Assembly (NCBI RefSeq): GCF_035982055.1
Contig: NZ_CP108427.1
Location: forward strand, 3,224,001 to 3,288,000
Direction: 5' to 3'
Origin: Streptomyces sp. NBC_01288
GTDB taxonomy: Bacteria; Actinomycetota; Actinomycetes; Streptomycetales; Streptomycetaceae
DNA length: 64,000 bases
Below, piece after piece: positions 1 to 10,156 of this stretch (positions are counted from its first letter, which is position 1; each line of letters opens with the position of its first letter). The notes under the pieces were generated by a model. The model saw only the letters and a program-made list of their open reading frames with translations. It had not been told where the DNA came from and ran no database searches. The position numbers and the translations under genes are program-made.

Positions 1-327
1 GACCAGGGGGCGGTAGACCGCGTAGGGCAGGGCTCCGGCTGTGCGGGCTTCCCAGCGGTCCCGGGTGTCCTGGCTGTCGACGCGGACGCCGGCGCCGCCC
101 GCCACCGCGCGCCGCATCAGCGTGGACTTGCCGCTGCCGGGCAGGCCGGTGACCACGACCAGGTCGCGGGGGCCGAAGCGGAGTCCGTGCGGGCTGTGGC
201 CGGCGCGCTCGCGGAGGTCGCGGACGACCGGTACCGGGCGGGCCGGGCATGCCTCCCTGGCCGGGGCCGAGGGCTGCTTGGGCAGCGCTACGGCCGAGGT
301 CGTGGCGTACACCGTGGTCCTTGTCAC
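1..327 (-). CDS. AAA-family ATP-binding protein, N-terminal part (cut by window start)
   Basis: The minus strand reads open from a GTG at 327 to the window edge (109 codons seen). A GGGAGG lies 9 bases before the GTG. The protein has a basic, low-complexity leader of about 50 residues and then a clear P-loop, GLPGSGKST, at residues 61-69, preceded by a hydrophobic strand (DLVVVT). Residues after it (RVDSQDTRDRWEAR) fit the AAA_33/zeta-like kinase class that binds and may phosphorylate small substrates. The rest of the protein lies outside the window, so the substrate cannot be inferred. It is divergent from the riboswitch-led glycine operon. Confidence 0.75.
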   Translation of the reverse strand, partial: MTRTTVYATTSAVALPKQPSAPAREACPARPVPVVRDLRERAGHSPHGLRFGPRDLVVVTGLPGSGKSTLMRRAVAGGAGVRVDSQDTRDRWEARTAGALPYAVYRPLV

Positions 328-487
328 CGTGATCGTCCTCCCTGCGGGGTCAGGAAAGGTTCTCCCCACTGAACGTAAAGAGAAGGTAATGCACGGTGTC
401 TCGCGGTTCCGTTCGCGTCCGGCCACAGGCCTGTTACAAAGCCTGTGCGATGATGTGCCCGCCTAACTGCATACCGGCCGCTTGAAT

Positions 488-712
488 CCGCGCGGGAGAG
501 TCCCCAGTCGTACGTCGTCAGTCGTACGTCGCTTGGGGCGCCGAAGGAGCAAGTCCCTCCCTTGAATCTCTCAGGCCCCGTTACCGCGCGGGCGAGGCAC
601 ATCTGAAAAGCGGGCCGCCGGCGACGGTGGTCCCACCCAAGGTGCAACCCATGTCCCGCGTGCGGTCATGGCGAACCTCTCAGGTCCCGATGACAGATGG
701 GGAGGAACGACC
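488..712 (+). promoter_or_regulatory. Glycine riboswitch (gcvT motif), probably tandem
   Basis: The leader before gcvT carries the conserved blocks of the glycine aptamer: GCGGGAGAGTCCCC near 491, GCGCCGAAGGAGCAAG near 538, CTCTCAGGCCCCGTTACC near 568 and ACATCTGAAAAG near 600. A second, less regular set follows, ending in CCTCTCAGGTCCCGATGACA then GATGGGGAGG at about 677-705, 30-40 bases before the gcvT start. In the known family, glycine binding turns on glycine-cleavage genes; the gene order here fits that exactly. The limits given are approximate. The 160 bases between the upstream ATPase start and this element should hold both divergent promoters, but no clear hexamers were assigned. Confidence 0.88.
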
Positions 713-740
713 TCGCCGTCATGCCTTGGGAGACCGACCG

Positions 741-1868
741 ATGAGCAGTACCGCCACCCCTGAGAAGCGCCGCACCGCGCTCGACGCGCTGCACCGCTCG
801 CTCGGTGCGACGATGACCGACTTCGCCGGCTGGGACATGCCGCTGCGCTACGGCTCGGAGCGCGACGAACACCTCGCCGTCCGCACGAGGGCCGGCCTCT
901 TCGACCTCTCCCACATGGGCGAGATCACGGTCACCGGACCGCAGGCCGCCCAGCTCCTCAACTACGCCCTCGTCGGCAACATCGCCTCCGTGGGCCTCGG
1001 CCGCGCCCGCTACACCATGATCTGCCGGGCCGACGGCGGCATCCTGGACGACCTGATCGTCTACCGGCTCGCAGAGACCGACTACATGGTCGTCGCCAAC
1101 GCCTCCAACGCGCAGGTGGTGTTGGACGCGCTGGTGGAGCGTTCCGAGGGCTTCGACGCCGTCGTCCGTGACGACCGTGACGCGTACGCCCTGCTCGCCG
1201 TGCAGGGTCCCGAGTCCCCCGGCATCCTCAAGTCGCTCACCGACGCGGACCTCGACGGCCTGAAGTACTACGCCGGTCTGCCCGGTACGGTCGCGGGCGT
1301 CCCCGCGCTGATCGCGCGCACCGGGTACACCGGCGAGGACGGCTTCGAGCTGTTCGTGTCCCCCGGTGACGCGGAGAAGCTGTGGCTGGCGCTGACCGAG
1401 GCCGGGGCGTCGGTCGGGCTGATCCCGTGCGGGCTGTCCTGCCGGGACACGCTGCGCCTGGAGGCCGGGATGCCGCTGTACGGGCATGAGTTGTCGACCT
1501 CCCTCACCCCGTTCGACGCCGGGCTCGGCCGGGTCGTGAAGTTCGAGAAGGACGGCGACTTCGTCGGGCGGGGCGCCCTGGAGGCCGCCGCCGCGCGCGC
1601 CGCCTCGCAGCCGCCGCGCGTCCTGGTCGGGCTCGTCGCCGAGGGCCGCCGGGTCCCGCGCGCCGGGTACCCCGTCGTCGCCGACGGCCAGGTGATCGGC
1701 GAGGTCACCTCCGGCGCCCCCTCCCCCACCCTGGGCAAGCCCATCGCCATGGCCTACGTCGACGCCGCGCACGCGGCGCCGGGCACGACCGGTGTCGGCG
1801 TGGACATCCGGGGCAGTCACGAGCCGTACGAAGTCGTGGCGCTGCCGTTCTACAAGCGCGAGAAGTGA
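741..1868 (+). CDS. gcvT: Glycine cleavage system T protein (aminomethyltransferase)
   Basis: 375 residues, the usual GcvT length. It transfers the aminomethyl group from lipoyl-GcvH to tetrahydrofolate, releasing ammonia and 5,10-methylene-THF. The N-terminal part has the family hallmarks FAGWDMPLRYGS and HLAVRTRAGLFDLSHMGEI (residues about 27-63), then LLAVQGPES and ARTGYTGEDGFEL; the C-terminal barrel has RVPRAGYPV and ITSGAPSPTLGK-like sequence. ATG 741 is chosen because GGGAG lies 8 bases upstream and translation from it starts at the family N-terminus; a longer frame runs back through the riboswitch and cannot be coding. First gene of the riboswitch-controlled set; gcvP is not in the window. 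Confidence 0.96.
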   Translation: MSSTATPEKRRTALDALHRSLGATMTDFAGWDMPLRYGSERDEHLAVRTRAGLFDLSHMGEITVTGPQAAQLLNYALVGNIASVGLGRARYTMICRADGGILDDLIVYRLAETDYMVVANASNAQVVLDALVERSEGFDAVVRDDRDAYALLAVQGPESPGILKSLTDADLDGLKYYAGLPGTVAGVPALIARTGYTGEDGFELFVSPGDAEKLWLALTEAGASVGLIPCGLSCRDTLRLEAGMPLYGHELSTSLTPFDAGLGRVVKFEKDGDFVGRGALEAAAARAASQPPRVLVGLVAEGRRVPRAGYPVVADGQVIGEVTSGAPSPTLGKPIAMAYVDAAHAAPGTTGVGVDIRGSHEPYEVVALPFYKREK

Positions 1869-1979
1869 CAGTCGTCGTAGCGTCACGTCTGTGACCCGGG
1901 GCGGATCGCCCCTGTCCGCCGATGTCCTCCGTAGTACCCCATTCATCAGCACTCCCCCGCGTACAGGAGAATTCAGGCC

Positions 1980-2357
1980 ATGAGCAACCCCCAGCAGCTG
2001 CGCTACAGCAAGGAGCACGAGTGGCTGTCGGTCGCCGAGGACGGCGTCTCGACGGTCGGCATCACCGAGTTCGCGGCCAACGCGCTCGGCGATGTCGTCT
2101 ACGCCCAGCTCCCCGACGTCGGCTCCACGGTGACCGCGGGCGAGTCCTGCGGTGAGCTGGAGTCGACGAAGTCGGTGTCCGACCTGTACTCGCCCGTCGG
2201 CGGCGAGGTCACCGAGATCAACGAGGACGTGGTGAATGACCCGTCACTGGTGAACTCGGCGCCCTTCGAGGGGGGTTGGCTGTTCAAGGTGCGTGTCGCG
2301 GAGGAGCCGGGCGACCTGCTCTCCGCCGACGAGTACACCGCGTTTTCCGCCGGCTGA
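1980..2357 (+). CDS. gcvH: Glycine cleavage system H protein
   Basis: 125 residues, full length for GcvH, the lipoylated carrier that shuttles the aminomethyl arm between GcvP, GcvT and GcvL. The lipoyl-attachment motif [15 protein letters not shown] is present with the modified lysine at residue 64. AGGAGAA stands 8 bases before the ATG. It lies 111 bases after gcvT and 16 bases before glyA, so it is very likely co-transcribed with both and shares the glycine riboswitch. Confidence 0.97.
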   Translation: MSNPQQLRYSKEHEWLSVAEDGVSTVGITEFAANALGDVVYAQLPDVGSTVTAGESCGELESTKSVSDLYSPVGGEVTEINEDVVNDPSLVNSAPFEGGWLFKVRVAEEPGDLLSADEYTAFSAG

Positions 2358-2373
2358 GGAGTCGTACACCCAC

Positions 2374-3633
2374 ATGTCTGTACTGAACACGCCCCTGCAC
2401 GAGCTCGACCCGGACATCGCCGCGGCCGTCGACGCCGAGCTGCGCCGGCAGCAGTCCACGCTGGAGATGATCGCCTCGGAGAACTTCGCTCCGGTCGCGG
2501 TCATGGAGGCGCAGGGCTCGGTCCTCACCAACAAGTACGCCGAGGGGTACCCGGGCCGTCGTTACTACGGCGGCTGCGAGTACGTCGACGTGGCCGAGCA
2601 GATCGCGATCGACCGGGTCAAGGAGCTGTTCGGCGCCGAGTACGCCAATGTGCAGCCGCACTCGGGCGCCTCCGCGAACCAGGCCGCGCTGTTCGCGCTG
2701 GCCCAGCCCGGCGACACCATCCTCGGGCTGGACCTGGCGCACGGCGGCCACCTGACCCACGGGATGCGGCTGAACTTCTCCGGCAAGCAGTTCAACGTGG
2801 TCGCGTACCACGTGGACGCCACGACCGGTCTGGTCGACATGGCCGAGCTGGAGAAGCTCGCCAGGGAGCACCGCCCGAAGGTGATCATCGCGGGCTGGTC
2901 GGCGTACCCGCGCCAGCTGGACTTCGCGGAGTTCCGCCGGATCGCGGACGAGGTCGAGGCCTTCCTGTGGGTCGACATGGCGCACTTCGCGGGCCTGGTG
3001 GCCGCCGGCCTCCACCCGAACCCGGTGCCGTACGCGGATGTCGTCACGTCCACGACCCACAAGACGCTGGGCGGCCCGCGCGGCGGCATCATCCTCGCGA
3101 AGCAGTCCTTCGCGAAGAAGCTCAACTCGTCCGTCTTCCCCGGCTTCCAGGGCGGTCCGCTGGAGCATGTGATCGCCGCGAAGGCCGTCTCCTTCAAGGT
3201 CGCGGCGGGCGAGGAGTTCAAGGAGCGGCAGCGGCGTACCGTGGAGGGTGCGCGGCTGCTGGCCGAGCGCCTGGTGCGGGACGACGTGAAGGCCGTAGGG
3301 GTCGACGTCCTGTCCGGTGGTACGGACGTGCACCTGGTCCTGGTCGACCTGCGCACCTCCGAGTTGGACGGCCAGCAGGCCGAGGACCGGCTCCACGAGG
3401 TCGGCATCACGGTCAACCGGAACGCCGTCCCGAACGACCCGCGCCCCCCGATGGTGACGTCCGGCCTGCGCATCGGTACGCCGGCGCTGGCGACCCGCGG
3501 CTTCACGGCCGAGGACTTCGCCGAGGTCGCGGACGTCATCGCCGAGACGCTGAAGCCGTCGTACGACGTGGCCGCCCTCAAGGCGCGGGTGACCGCGCTG
3601 GCGGAGAAGTACCCGCTGTATCCCGGGCTGTAG
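2374..3633 (+). CDS. glyA: Serine hydroxymethyltransferase
   Basis: 419 residues. PLP enzyme that interconverts glycine plus 5,10-methylene-THF and serine plus THF. Recognised from MIASENFAP near the N-terminus, [44 protein letters not shown] and the PLP-lysine motif [13 protein letters not shown] with the Schiff-base lysine at residue 230. The ATG at 2374 follows GAGGAG (overlapping the gcvH stop region) and gives the standard N-terminus; an earlier in-frame GTG would overlap gcvH. In this operon GlyA can use the methylene-THF made by the cleavage system to build serine for SdaA. Confidence 0.97.
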   Translation: MSVLNTPLHELDPDIAAAVDAELRRQQSTLEMIASENFAPVAVMEAQGSVLTNKYAEGYPGRRYYGGCEYVDVAEQIAIDRVKELFGAEYANVQPHSGASANQAALFALAQPGDTILGLDLAHGGHLTHGMRLNFSGKQFNVVAYHVDATTGLVDMAELEKLAREHRPKVIIAGWSAYPRQLDFAEFRRIADEVEAFLWVDMAHFAGLVAAGLHPNPVPYADVVTSTTHKTLGGPRGGIILAKQSFAKKLNSSVFPGFQGGPLEHVIAAKAVSFKVAAGEEFKERQRRTVEGARLLAERLVRDDVKAVGVDVLSGGTDVHLVLVDLRTSELDGQQAEDRLHEVGITVNRNAVPNDPRPPMVTSGLRIGTPALATRGFTAEDFAEVADVIAETLKPSYDVAALKARVTALAEKYPLYPGL

Positions 3634-3641
3634 CCCCTCGG

Positions 3642-3682
3642 GGACACCGGCGCACACTGGGAGGTGCGCGCCGGTGTCCCAA
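3642..3682 (+). terminator. Stem-loop after glyA
   Basis: GGGACACCGGC pairs with GCCGGTGTCCC, with inner GCAC/GTGC pairs across a small bulge and an ACTGGGAG loop. It lies 8 bases after the glyA stop and about 40 before sdaA. There is no T-run, which is normal in this GC range; it could be a partial terminator or an mRNA-stabilising hairpin. Confidence 0.6.
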
Positions 3683-3724
3683 CCCTTGCACCACCCCGCA
3701 CGTCTTGCGTTCTGAGGAGTCACC

Positions 3725-5088
<1,364 letters not shown>

Positions 5089-5092
<4 letters not shown>

Positions 5093-5105
5093 AGAGCGTC
5101 TTCAG
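5089..5105. terminator. Short hairpin between convergent genes
   Basis: CTGAAGA pairs perfectly with TCTTCAG around a GCG loop. It overlaps the sdaA stop and lies between sdaA (plus) and the NodB-type gene (minus), whose stop codons are only 23 bases apart, so it could act for either strand. Weak for a terminator: only 7 pairs. Confidence 0.4.
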
Positions 5106-5115
5106 GGGCAGCTGT

Positions 5116-5922
5116 TCAAGGCCGGTACACCATCCCCGGCCGAGGCTTGGCAGGTGCGAGGAGTTCGGACACCGTGACGATGGTGTAGCCGCGCTGCCGG
5201 AGGGCCTTGATGATGCCCGGGACCGCGGGGACCGTGCCCTTGTGGAGGTCGTGGAGCAGGATGATGCCGTCGCGGTGGGTCTGGTCGAGGACGCGTCGGG
5301 TGATCAGGGCCGAGTCGGTTGTCTCGTAGTCCTTGGCCGTCACGCTCCACAACACCTGCGCAAGGCCCAACTCCCGGCAGATCTTTGCCACTTGGCGATT
5401 GGTGCGGCCCTCAGGCGGCCGCATCAGGACGGGCTTGGTGCCGGTGATCCGTTCGATGGCGTTCTGCGTGCGGGTCAGCTCCCGGCGGGCGTCGGTCGCG
5501 TCGATCCGGGTCAACACCCTGTGGTTCCAGGTGTGGTTGCCGATCTCGTGGCCCTCGTTCGCGATGCGGCGGATTATCTGCGGGTACTTCGCGATGTGGC
5601 CCTTGCCCTGGAGGAAGAACGTCGCGTGGAGATGGTCCCGCTCAAGGATGTCCAGGAGACGGGGAGTTGTGGGGCTCGGGCCGCCGTCGAAGGTGAGGGC
5701 CACGCACTTCACCTTGCGGCAGTCGACCGCCCCGGACGCCACCGGTCCCGACGCCTTGTTCCGGGCGGCGCGGGGTGAGGTGTGGTCGTACGTCGTGACC
5801 GTCAACGCCAGTGTCAGTGTGATGGCGAGGACGGTGGTCGTGGCTGCCGCGAGGGCGATGAGCAGGCGGGACCGGAATCGGGATCGGCGTATTCGCGCGG
5901 AAAGGGGCGCGGAAAAGGGCAT
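5116..5922 (-). CDS. Membrane-anchored NodB-type polysaccharide deacetylase, variant motif 1
   Basis: 268 residues: a basic N-terminus, one membrane segment at about residues 20-43 with the body outside, then a NodB domain from about 70 to 255. Motifs in order: LTFDGGPS (77-83), GNHTWNH (128-134, the zinc histidines), RPPEG (168-172), WSVTAKDYE (192-200), LLHD (222-225). Standard NodB proteins have TFDD; here the second aspartate, a metal ligand in the family, is Gly80, and RPPYG is RPPEG. Function would be de-N-acetylation of peptidoglycan or similar polymers if still active. ATG 5922 has GAGG 8 bases upstream. Next to an ABC-2 exporter on the same strand, 53 bases away. Confidence 0.82.
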   Translation of the reverse strand: MPFSAPLSARIRRSRFRSRLLIALAAATTTVLAITLTLALTVTTYDHTSPRAARNKASGPVASGAVDCRKVKCVALTFDGGPSPTTPRLLDILERDHLHATFFLQGKGHIAKYPQIIRRIANEGHEIGNHTWNHRVLTRIDATDARRELTRTQNAIERITGTKPVLMRPPEGRTNRQVAKICRELGLAQVLWSVTAKDYETTDSALITRRVLDQTHRDGIILLHDLHKGTVPAVPGIIKALRQRGYTIVTVSELLAPAKPRPGMVYRP

Positions 5923-5975
5923 GGGGTACCTCAACTTCGAACGCGGGAAAGGGTGTTGGGTGTGTGGGTGACCGG

Positions 5976-7019
5976 TCAGGCGGACCTGTGGCGGATCCAC
6001 CGGACGCACAGCCCCGCGAGCCCCGCCGCCAGCAACACGCACAGGCCCGTCTCCGCCCACTGCAACGGCCACAGGTGGGACGACGGATGGAACTCCGCCC
6101 AGCGGCCCGTCCGGCCGTGCTGGGCAAGGCAGTTGGTGTAGTCGTCGCTCGCGTAGCAGCTCGGCAGGTCCGGTACGTGACGCCCGGTCGCGTCGGTCGC
6201 GCCCTCGGAGAGGACCCACGCGTTCGAGGGGGCCGCCGTGCCGGTCGGGTGCCGGACCGTGGCCAGGGTGGTGGGCAGGAGATGGCCCCGGACCGACTCC
6301 AGCAGATACATCGCCGCCGCGCTCACGGCCACCGTCGCGCCCATCGCCAGGACCGTGCGGCGCAGGATCAGGCCCGCGGTCACGCCGATGAGCAGGGAGA
6401 GCACGGACAGGCCGACCACCACGGGGCCGATGCCGTCGTACGGATACCACTGCCACCAGGGGAACCAGCCGCCCAGGAGGGAACCCGCCGGCCGCCACCA
6501 CCAGGTCATCGCGGCGGCGATCGTGCCGCTGATCAGGATCGTCAGGACGACGGGGACCAGCAACTTGGCCACGAACCAGCGCAGTTGCGTGACCGACTGC
6601 GTGCACACGGTGCGGTAGGTGCCGGACTCCAGCTCCTGTGCCAGTTGGGGGCCGCCGAGGAAGACGCCGAAGACCAACGGCAGGGCGAGCATGGCCTGGA
6701 GGGGGCGGCGCATCGGGAACTGGTACGCCTGCGCGAAGGAGTTGAGCCTGTGGGAGCAGTCGCCGGCCGGGACGGTGGTACCCCGGCAGGCGTCGAGGTG
6801 GCCGTCGGCAATGGCGGTCACCATCTCCTGGTGGCGCACGATCGCGTACGCCGCCACGGCGACCGCGGCGCCGATGCCGATCCAGAACGCCAGCCGGTTC
6901 TGCCGCCAGACCAGCCAGGTCAGGCCCCGTAGCCGTAGCAGCCGTCGTAGTCGCGGCCGTTGCCGTCGTCCCGAACTGGTCGTGGGCGTCGGGTGGTTGG
7001 TGGTCAGGGACTCGGTCAT
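5976..7019 (-). CDS. ABC-2 type transporter permease
   Basis: 347 residues. A long charged N-terminus (Thr/Arg rich, to about residue 45) is followed by about six hydrophobic segments: WIGIGAAVAVAAYAIV, LQAMLALPLVFGVFLGG, LLVPVVLTILISGTIAAAM, VVGLSVLSLLIGVTAGLIL, an internal VLAMGATVAVSAAAMYLL and the last LCVLLAAGLAGLCV. GPQLAQELESGTYRTVCTQSVTRLRW-type sequence between helices 2 and 3 is typical of ABC permeases that sit beside YtrB-like ATPases. Its ATG overlaps the ATPase stop by 4 bases, so the two are translated together. Cargo unknown. Confidence 0.85.
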   Translation of the reverse strand: MTESLTTNHPTPTTSSGRRQRPRLRRLLRLRGLTWLVWRQNRLAFWIGIGAAVAVAAYAIVRHQEMVTAIADGHLDACRGTTVPAGDCSHRLNSFAQAYQFPMRRPLQAMLALPLVFGVFLGGPQLAQELESGTYRTVCTQSVTQLRWFVAKLLVPVVLTILISGTIAAAMTWWWRPAGSLLGGWFPWWQWYPYDGIGPVVVGLSVLSLLIGVTAGLILRRTVLAMGATVAVSAAAMYLLESVRGHLLPTTLATVRHPTGTAAPSNAWVLSEGATDATGRHVPDLPSCYASDDYTNCLAQHGRTGRWAEFHPSSHLWPLQWAETGLCVLLAAGLAGLCVRWIRHRSA

Positions 7020-7942
7020 GCCGTCACCTCGCGCCGCTCGCCGACCCGTGCCGTGGGTGTGATCAGCGGGGGTGCGTCGTCCGTCCGGAGGTGGGCCAAC
7101 AGAAGGTCCTCCAGGGTCGGGAGGGCCGGGGCGTTGTCCGCCGGGAGCGGGCCCCTCGGGCGGATCAGTGCCGTCGTACGGCCGCCCGTGCTGCGGGTGT
7201 CCACGGTCACCTGGCCGGGGAGTCCCGCCAGCCGGGCCGCGTGTGCGTCGGGGGCGGAGACCGTGCGGTGGGCGGCGATGAGTTCGGCCACGTCCCCGGC
7301 GAGTCTGACGGTGCCGTTGTCGATCAGGACCAGGAAGTCGCAGGCGCCTTCCAGTTCGGAGACCAGATGGGAGGACATCACCACGGTCGAACCGTGCTGG
7401 GCGGCCTCGGACATCAGCAGGTCCATCATCTGGCGCCGGACCAGCGGGTCCAGGTCGGCCATGGGTTCGTCGAGCAGGAGCAGCCGGGGGCGTTTTCCCA
7501 GGGCCAGCGCGAAGGCCACGCGGGTGCGCTGGCCGCCGGACAGGGTGCCGACCCGGGCGTTCATCGGGATGTGGCCGGCGGCGACGACGCGTTCGGCGGT
7601 CTCCTGGTGCCAGGTCGGGTTCAGCTCGCGGCCGATACGCAGGGTGTCGGACACCCGGAAGCGCGGATAGAGCGCCTTCTCCTGGCCGAGGAACGCGGTG
7701 TGCTGCCGGGCCTCGGCGGACCGGGCCGCGTGTCCGCCCAGCCGGAGGGTGCCGGTGCTCGGTTCCAGCAGACCGGCGGCCAGCGAGAGCAGGGTCGTCT
7801 TGCCGGCGCCGTTCGGGCCGACCAGCGCGCAGACACGGCCGGCCGGCAGCCGGAACGAGCAGTCCCGCAGCGCCCAGCCACGCCGGTAGCGCCTGCCGAG
7901 GCCGACCGCCTCCAGCGCCGGGCGCTCTTCCGGATCAGTCAT
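7016..7942 (-). CDS. ABC transporter ATP-binding protein
   Basis: 308 residues, a single nucleotide-binding domain in the N-terminal two thirds: Walker A VGPNGAGKTTL, signature LSGGQRTRVAFALAL, Walker B LLLLDEPMADLDPL and H-loop SSHLVSELE. The final third is a proline-rich tail. Stop overlaps the permease start (ATGA) and its own ATG overlaps the stop of a 45-residue ORF by 8 bases. Together with the permease it makes an exporter or a membrane-stress system; the divergent histidine kinase/regulator pair probably controls it. Confidence 0.9.
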   Translation of the reverse strand: MTDPEERPALEAVGLGRRYRRGWALRDCSFRLPAGRVCALVGPNGAGKTTLLSLAAGLLEPSTGTLRLGGHAARSAEARQHTAFLGQEKALYPRFRVSDTLRIGRELNPTWHQETAERVVAAGHIPMNARVGTLSGGQRTRVAFALALGKRPRLLLLDEPMADLDPLVRRQMMDLLMSEAAQHGSTVVMSSHLVSELEGACDFLVLIDNGTVRLAGDVAELIAAHRTVSAPDAHAARLAGLPGQVTVDTRSTGGRTTALIRPRGPLPADNAPALPTLEDLLLAHLRTDDAPPLITPTARVGERREVTA

Positions 7943-8072
7943 TGTGCTGCCGCGCGCGTGCGGTGGGGACCAGTAGCGCGACCCCGGCGAGCACCAGGGC
8001 CGGCCTGATCAGCGACGAGCCGTAGCCGGGTACGCCGAGACCCCAGAGCGTGAGGTGGGCGGGTTTCTTCAT
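7935..8072 (-). CDS. Putative 45-residue membrane peptide
   Basis: Short frame MKKPAHLTLWGLGVPGYG followed by one hydrophobic stretch LIRPALVLAGVALLV and a basic end. AAAGG lies 7 bases before the ATG at 8072, and its stop overlaps the ATPase start, so it would be the first cistron of the transporter operon. An in-frame ATG five codons upstream lacks a ribosome site. No family recognised. It could be a real small subunit or just a leader that sets translation of the ATPase. Confidence 0.4.
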   Translation of the reverse strand: MKKPAHLTLWGLGVPGYGSSLIRPALVLAGVALLVPTARARQHND

Positions 8073-8149
8073 CGCCGGGCCTTTCATGGAGGGGGTGGGG
8101 AGGTGACTCCCGGAACGCTAGGAGCGCCGGTCCATGGGTGGCTTCGGCT

Positions 8150-8201
8150 CAAAGTCGGTGCTCCGACCTCGCCGTACGACCAAAGTCTCTAGACCAAAGT
8201 C
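8150..8201. promoter_or_regulatory. Three CAAAGTC repeats upstream of a two-component operon
   Basis: CAAAGTC occurs at 8150, 8181 and 8195; the last two are part of the 10-mer GACCAAAGTC at 8178-8187 and 8192-8201, and the first and third share CAAAGTCGGT. They sit in the gap between the ABC genes and the histidine kinase, 40-90 bases before the kinase start. Same-direction repeats of this kind are typical binding sites for a response regulator; the obvious candidate is the NarL-type regulator encoded just downstream. Binding is inferred only. Confidence 0.45.
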
Positions 8202-8241
8202 GGTACGGCGTCCGGCGGCGGCGGCTCTACATTTGTGGCTT

Positions 8242-9471
8242 GTGAGCGGTTACCGGCGTGAGAAGACCATCGACCTGGGCCTTGTGGTGCTGGCCCTGGT
8301 GCTGTCGGCTGCCCTCTCGCTCGTCCAGGTCAGGGGGGATCTGGCGCTGAGCCCGGGACTGGGTTCCGGTACCTGGCCGTTCGACCGGCCGGTCTTCTCG
8401 TCGCCGCTGCTGCTCGGCTTCGCCTGGGCGGTGAACCCGGTCTCCCTGGTCGCCGTAGCAGCCCTGCTGTGGCGCAGGCGGTGGCCGACCGCCGTCGCCG
8501 TCGTGGCGATCGTCGCCGCGACCGTCACCCCGGCCGTCGTGCCCCTGATCATCGCGCTGTTCACCGTCGCCGTCCTCAGGCCACCGCGCACGATCCTGAC
8601 CGTCGCCCTGCTGGCACTGCTGCCGATCCCCGTCCACTTCCTGAGCAGCCCCTACGTCTCCGGGGTGCCGATCGCCAACGCGGTGATCCTGGGAGTCCTG
8701 ATCACCGCCGCGATCGGCTGGGGCCTGTTCGTCCGTTCCCTGAGCGAACGCGCCGAACGGGCCGAGGCGGAGGCGGTGTTGCGTGCGCAGCGCGCTCAGC
8801 GCGAGGCGCGGGAGGACATCGCGCGGGAGATGCACGATGTGCTGGCCCACCGGCTGTCACTGCTGAGCGTGCACGCGGGGGCGCTGGAGTTCAACGCCGG
8901 GGCGTCCGCGCAGGAGACCACCCGGGCCGCCGCGGTGATCCGGGAGAGCTCGCATCAGGCGCTGGAGGATCTTCAGGTGGTGCTGGAGGTGTTGCGGTCG
9001 CCGGCCGGGGGTCCCGCCGTGGACGGCGTCACCGGAACCCGACGGCCCGCGCGGACCGGGCTCGCCGAGGTGCCCGAGCTGGTCAGGGAGTCGCGGGACG
9101 CGGGCATGAAGGTCGACCTCGACATGGGCGGCACCGGGGCGGGTGACCGTGGCGGTCCTACGGGTATCGCCGGGCTCGCCGCGTACCGGTTCGTGCAGGA
9201 AGGGCTGACGAACGCCAGGAAGCACGCCCCCGGTACGCCGGTCAGGATCACGGTGGCGGGCGGCCCCGGCGACGGGCTCACCATGGAGCTGAGCAATCCG
9301 ATCGATTCCGCCAACCCGGCCGGACGAGGTGACCCGCGCGACGGCGTCCCGGGTTCCGGGCAGGGGTTGATCGGCCTCGCGGAGCGCGTCGCGCTGGCGG
9401 GCGGCCGGTTCAGTCACGGCAGGGACGGAGCGGGATACGCGCTGCGGGCCTGGCTACCCTGGCCCGCATGA
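8242..9471 (+). CDS. Sensor histidine kinase (NarX/DesK-like)
   Basis: 409 residues from GTG 8242. Four to five membrane segments in the first 160 residues, then a HisKA_3 dimerisation helix AREDIAREMHDVLAHRLSLL with the phosphorylated His near residue 198, an N-box EGLTNARKHAPG and a G-box GQGLIGLAERVALAGG in the ATPase domain. The start is uncertain: no Shine-Dalgarno is seen, but TACATT (8228-8233) sits so that the transcript could begin at or near the GTG. Its stop overlaps the response regulator start by 4 bases. Likely senses envelope stress and controls the divergent ABC exporter. Confidence 0.88.
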   Translation: MSGYRREKTIDLGLVVLALVLSAALSLVQVRGDLALSPGLGSGTWPFDRPVFSSPLLLGFAWAVNPVSLVAVAALLWRRRWPTAVAVVAIVAATVTPAVVPLIIALFTVAVLRPPRTILTVALLALLPIPVHFLSSPYVSGVPIANAVILGVLITAAIGWGLFVRSLSERAERAEAEAVLRAQRAQREAREDIAREMHDVLAHRLSLLSVHAGALEFNAGASAQETTRAAAVIRESSHQALEDLQVVLEVLRSPAGGPAVDGVTGTRRPARTGLAEVPELVRESRDAGMKVDLDMGGTGAGDRGGPTGIAGLAAYRFVQEGLTNARKHAPGTPVRITVAGGPGDGLTMELSNPIDSANPAGRGDPRDGVPGSGQGLIGLAERVALAGGRFSHGRDGAGYALRAWLPWPA

Positions 9472-10133
9472 TCCGTGTGCTGCTCGTCGACGACGACCCG
9501 CTGGTCCGCTCAGGACTCCGCCTCATGCTCAGCGGCGCCGACGACATCGAGGTCGTGGCCGAGGCGGCGGACGGTGGCGAGGTGCCCGACCTGGTCGACG
9601 AGCACGCCCCCGACCTGGTGCTGATGGACATCCGGATGCCCGGCGTGGACGGCCTGAAGGCGACCGAGCTGCTGCGGGCCCGGCCCGGCGCACCGGCCGT
9701 CGTGATGCTGACGACCTTCAAGGACGACGAGCAGGTCCTCGGTGCGCTGCGCGCGGGCGCCGCCGGTTTCCTGCTCAAGCACACCCCGCCCGCCGAGATC
9801 GTCGCGGCCGTGCGCAGGGTGAAGGCGGGCGAGCCGGTGCTCTCCCCCGCGGTGACCGAGCAGCTCATCGCCCGGGTCACCCAGGGCGGCGATACGACGG
9901 GCCCGCGCCGGCCGGAGACCGCCGAGGCCCGTCTCCGCCTCGACCGGCTGGGCGACCGGGAACGCGAGGTCGCCGTGGCCGTCGGCCGGGGCAGGACCAA
10001 CGCGGAGATCGCGGCCGAGTTGTACATGAGCGTGGCCACCGTCAAGGCCCACGTCTCCCACATCCTCACCAAGCTGGAACACACCAACCGGGTCCAGATC
10101 GCCCTGACCGTGCACTACGCGGGACTGGTCTGA
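9468..10133 (+). CDS. Response regulator, NarL/LuxR family
   Basis: 221 residues. Receiver domain with the acidic pair VDDDP, phospho-acceptor Asp54 in VLMDIRMPG, conserved Thr in MLTTFKDD and Lys in LLKHTPP. C-terminal LuxR-type helix-turn-helix: LGDREREVAVAVGRGRTNAEIAAELYMSVATVKAHVSHILTKL region at about residues 155-200. ATGA overlap with the kinase shows a dedicated pair. Probable target: the CAAAGTC repeats at 8150-8201. Confidence 0.93.
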   Translation: MIRVLLVDDDPLVRSGLRLMLSGADDIEVVAEAADGGEVPDLVDEHAPDLVLMDIRMPGVDGLKATELLRARPGAPAVVMLTTFKDDEQVLGALRAGAAGFLLKHTPPAEIVAAVRRVKAGEPVLSPAVTEQLIARVTQGGDTTGPRRPETAEARLRLDRLGDREREVAVAVGRGRTNAEIAAELYMSVATVKAHVSHILTKLEHTNRVQIALTVHYAGLV

Positions 10134-10156
10134 CCCGCCACGGACGCGATAGAGCC

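Noticed and set aside
666..2018. Long open frame of 450 codons on the minus strand opposite gcvT
   Set aside because: Shadow of gcvT: Gly/Arg/Val-rich translation with no domain, as expected opposite a GC-biased gene.
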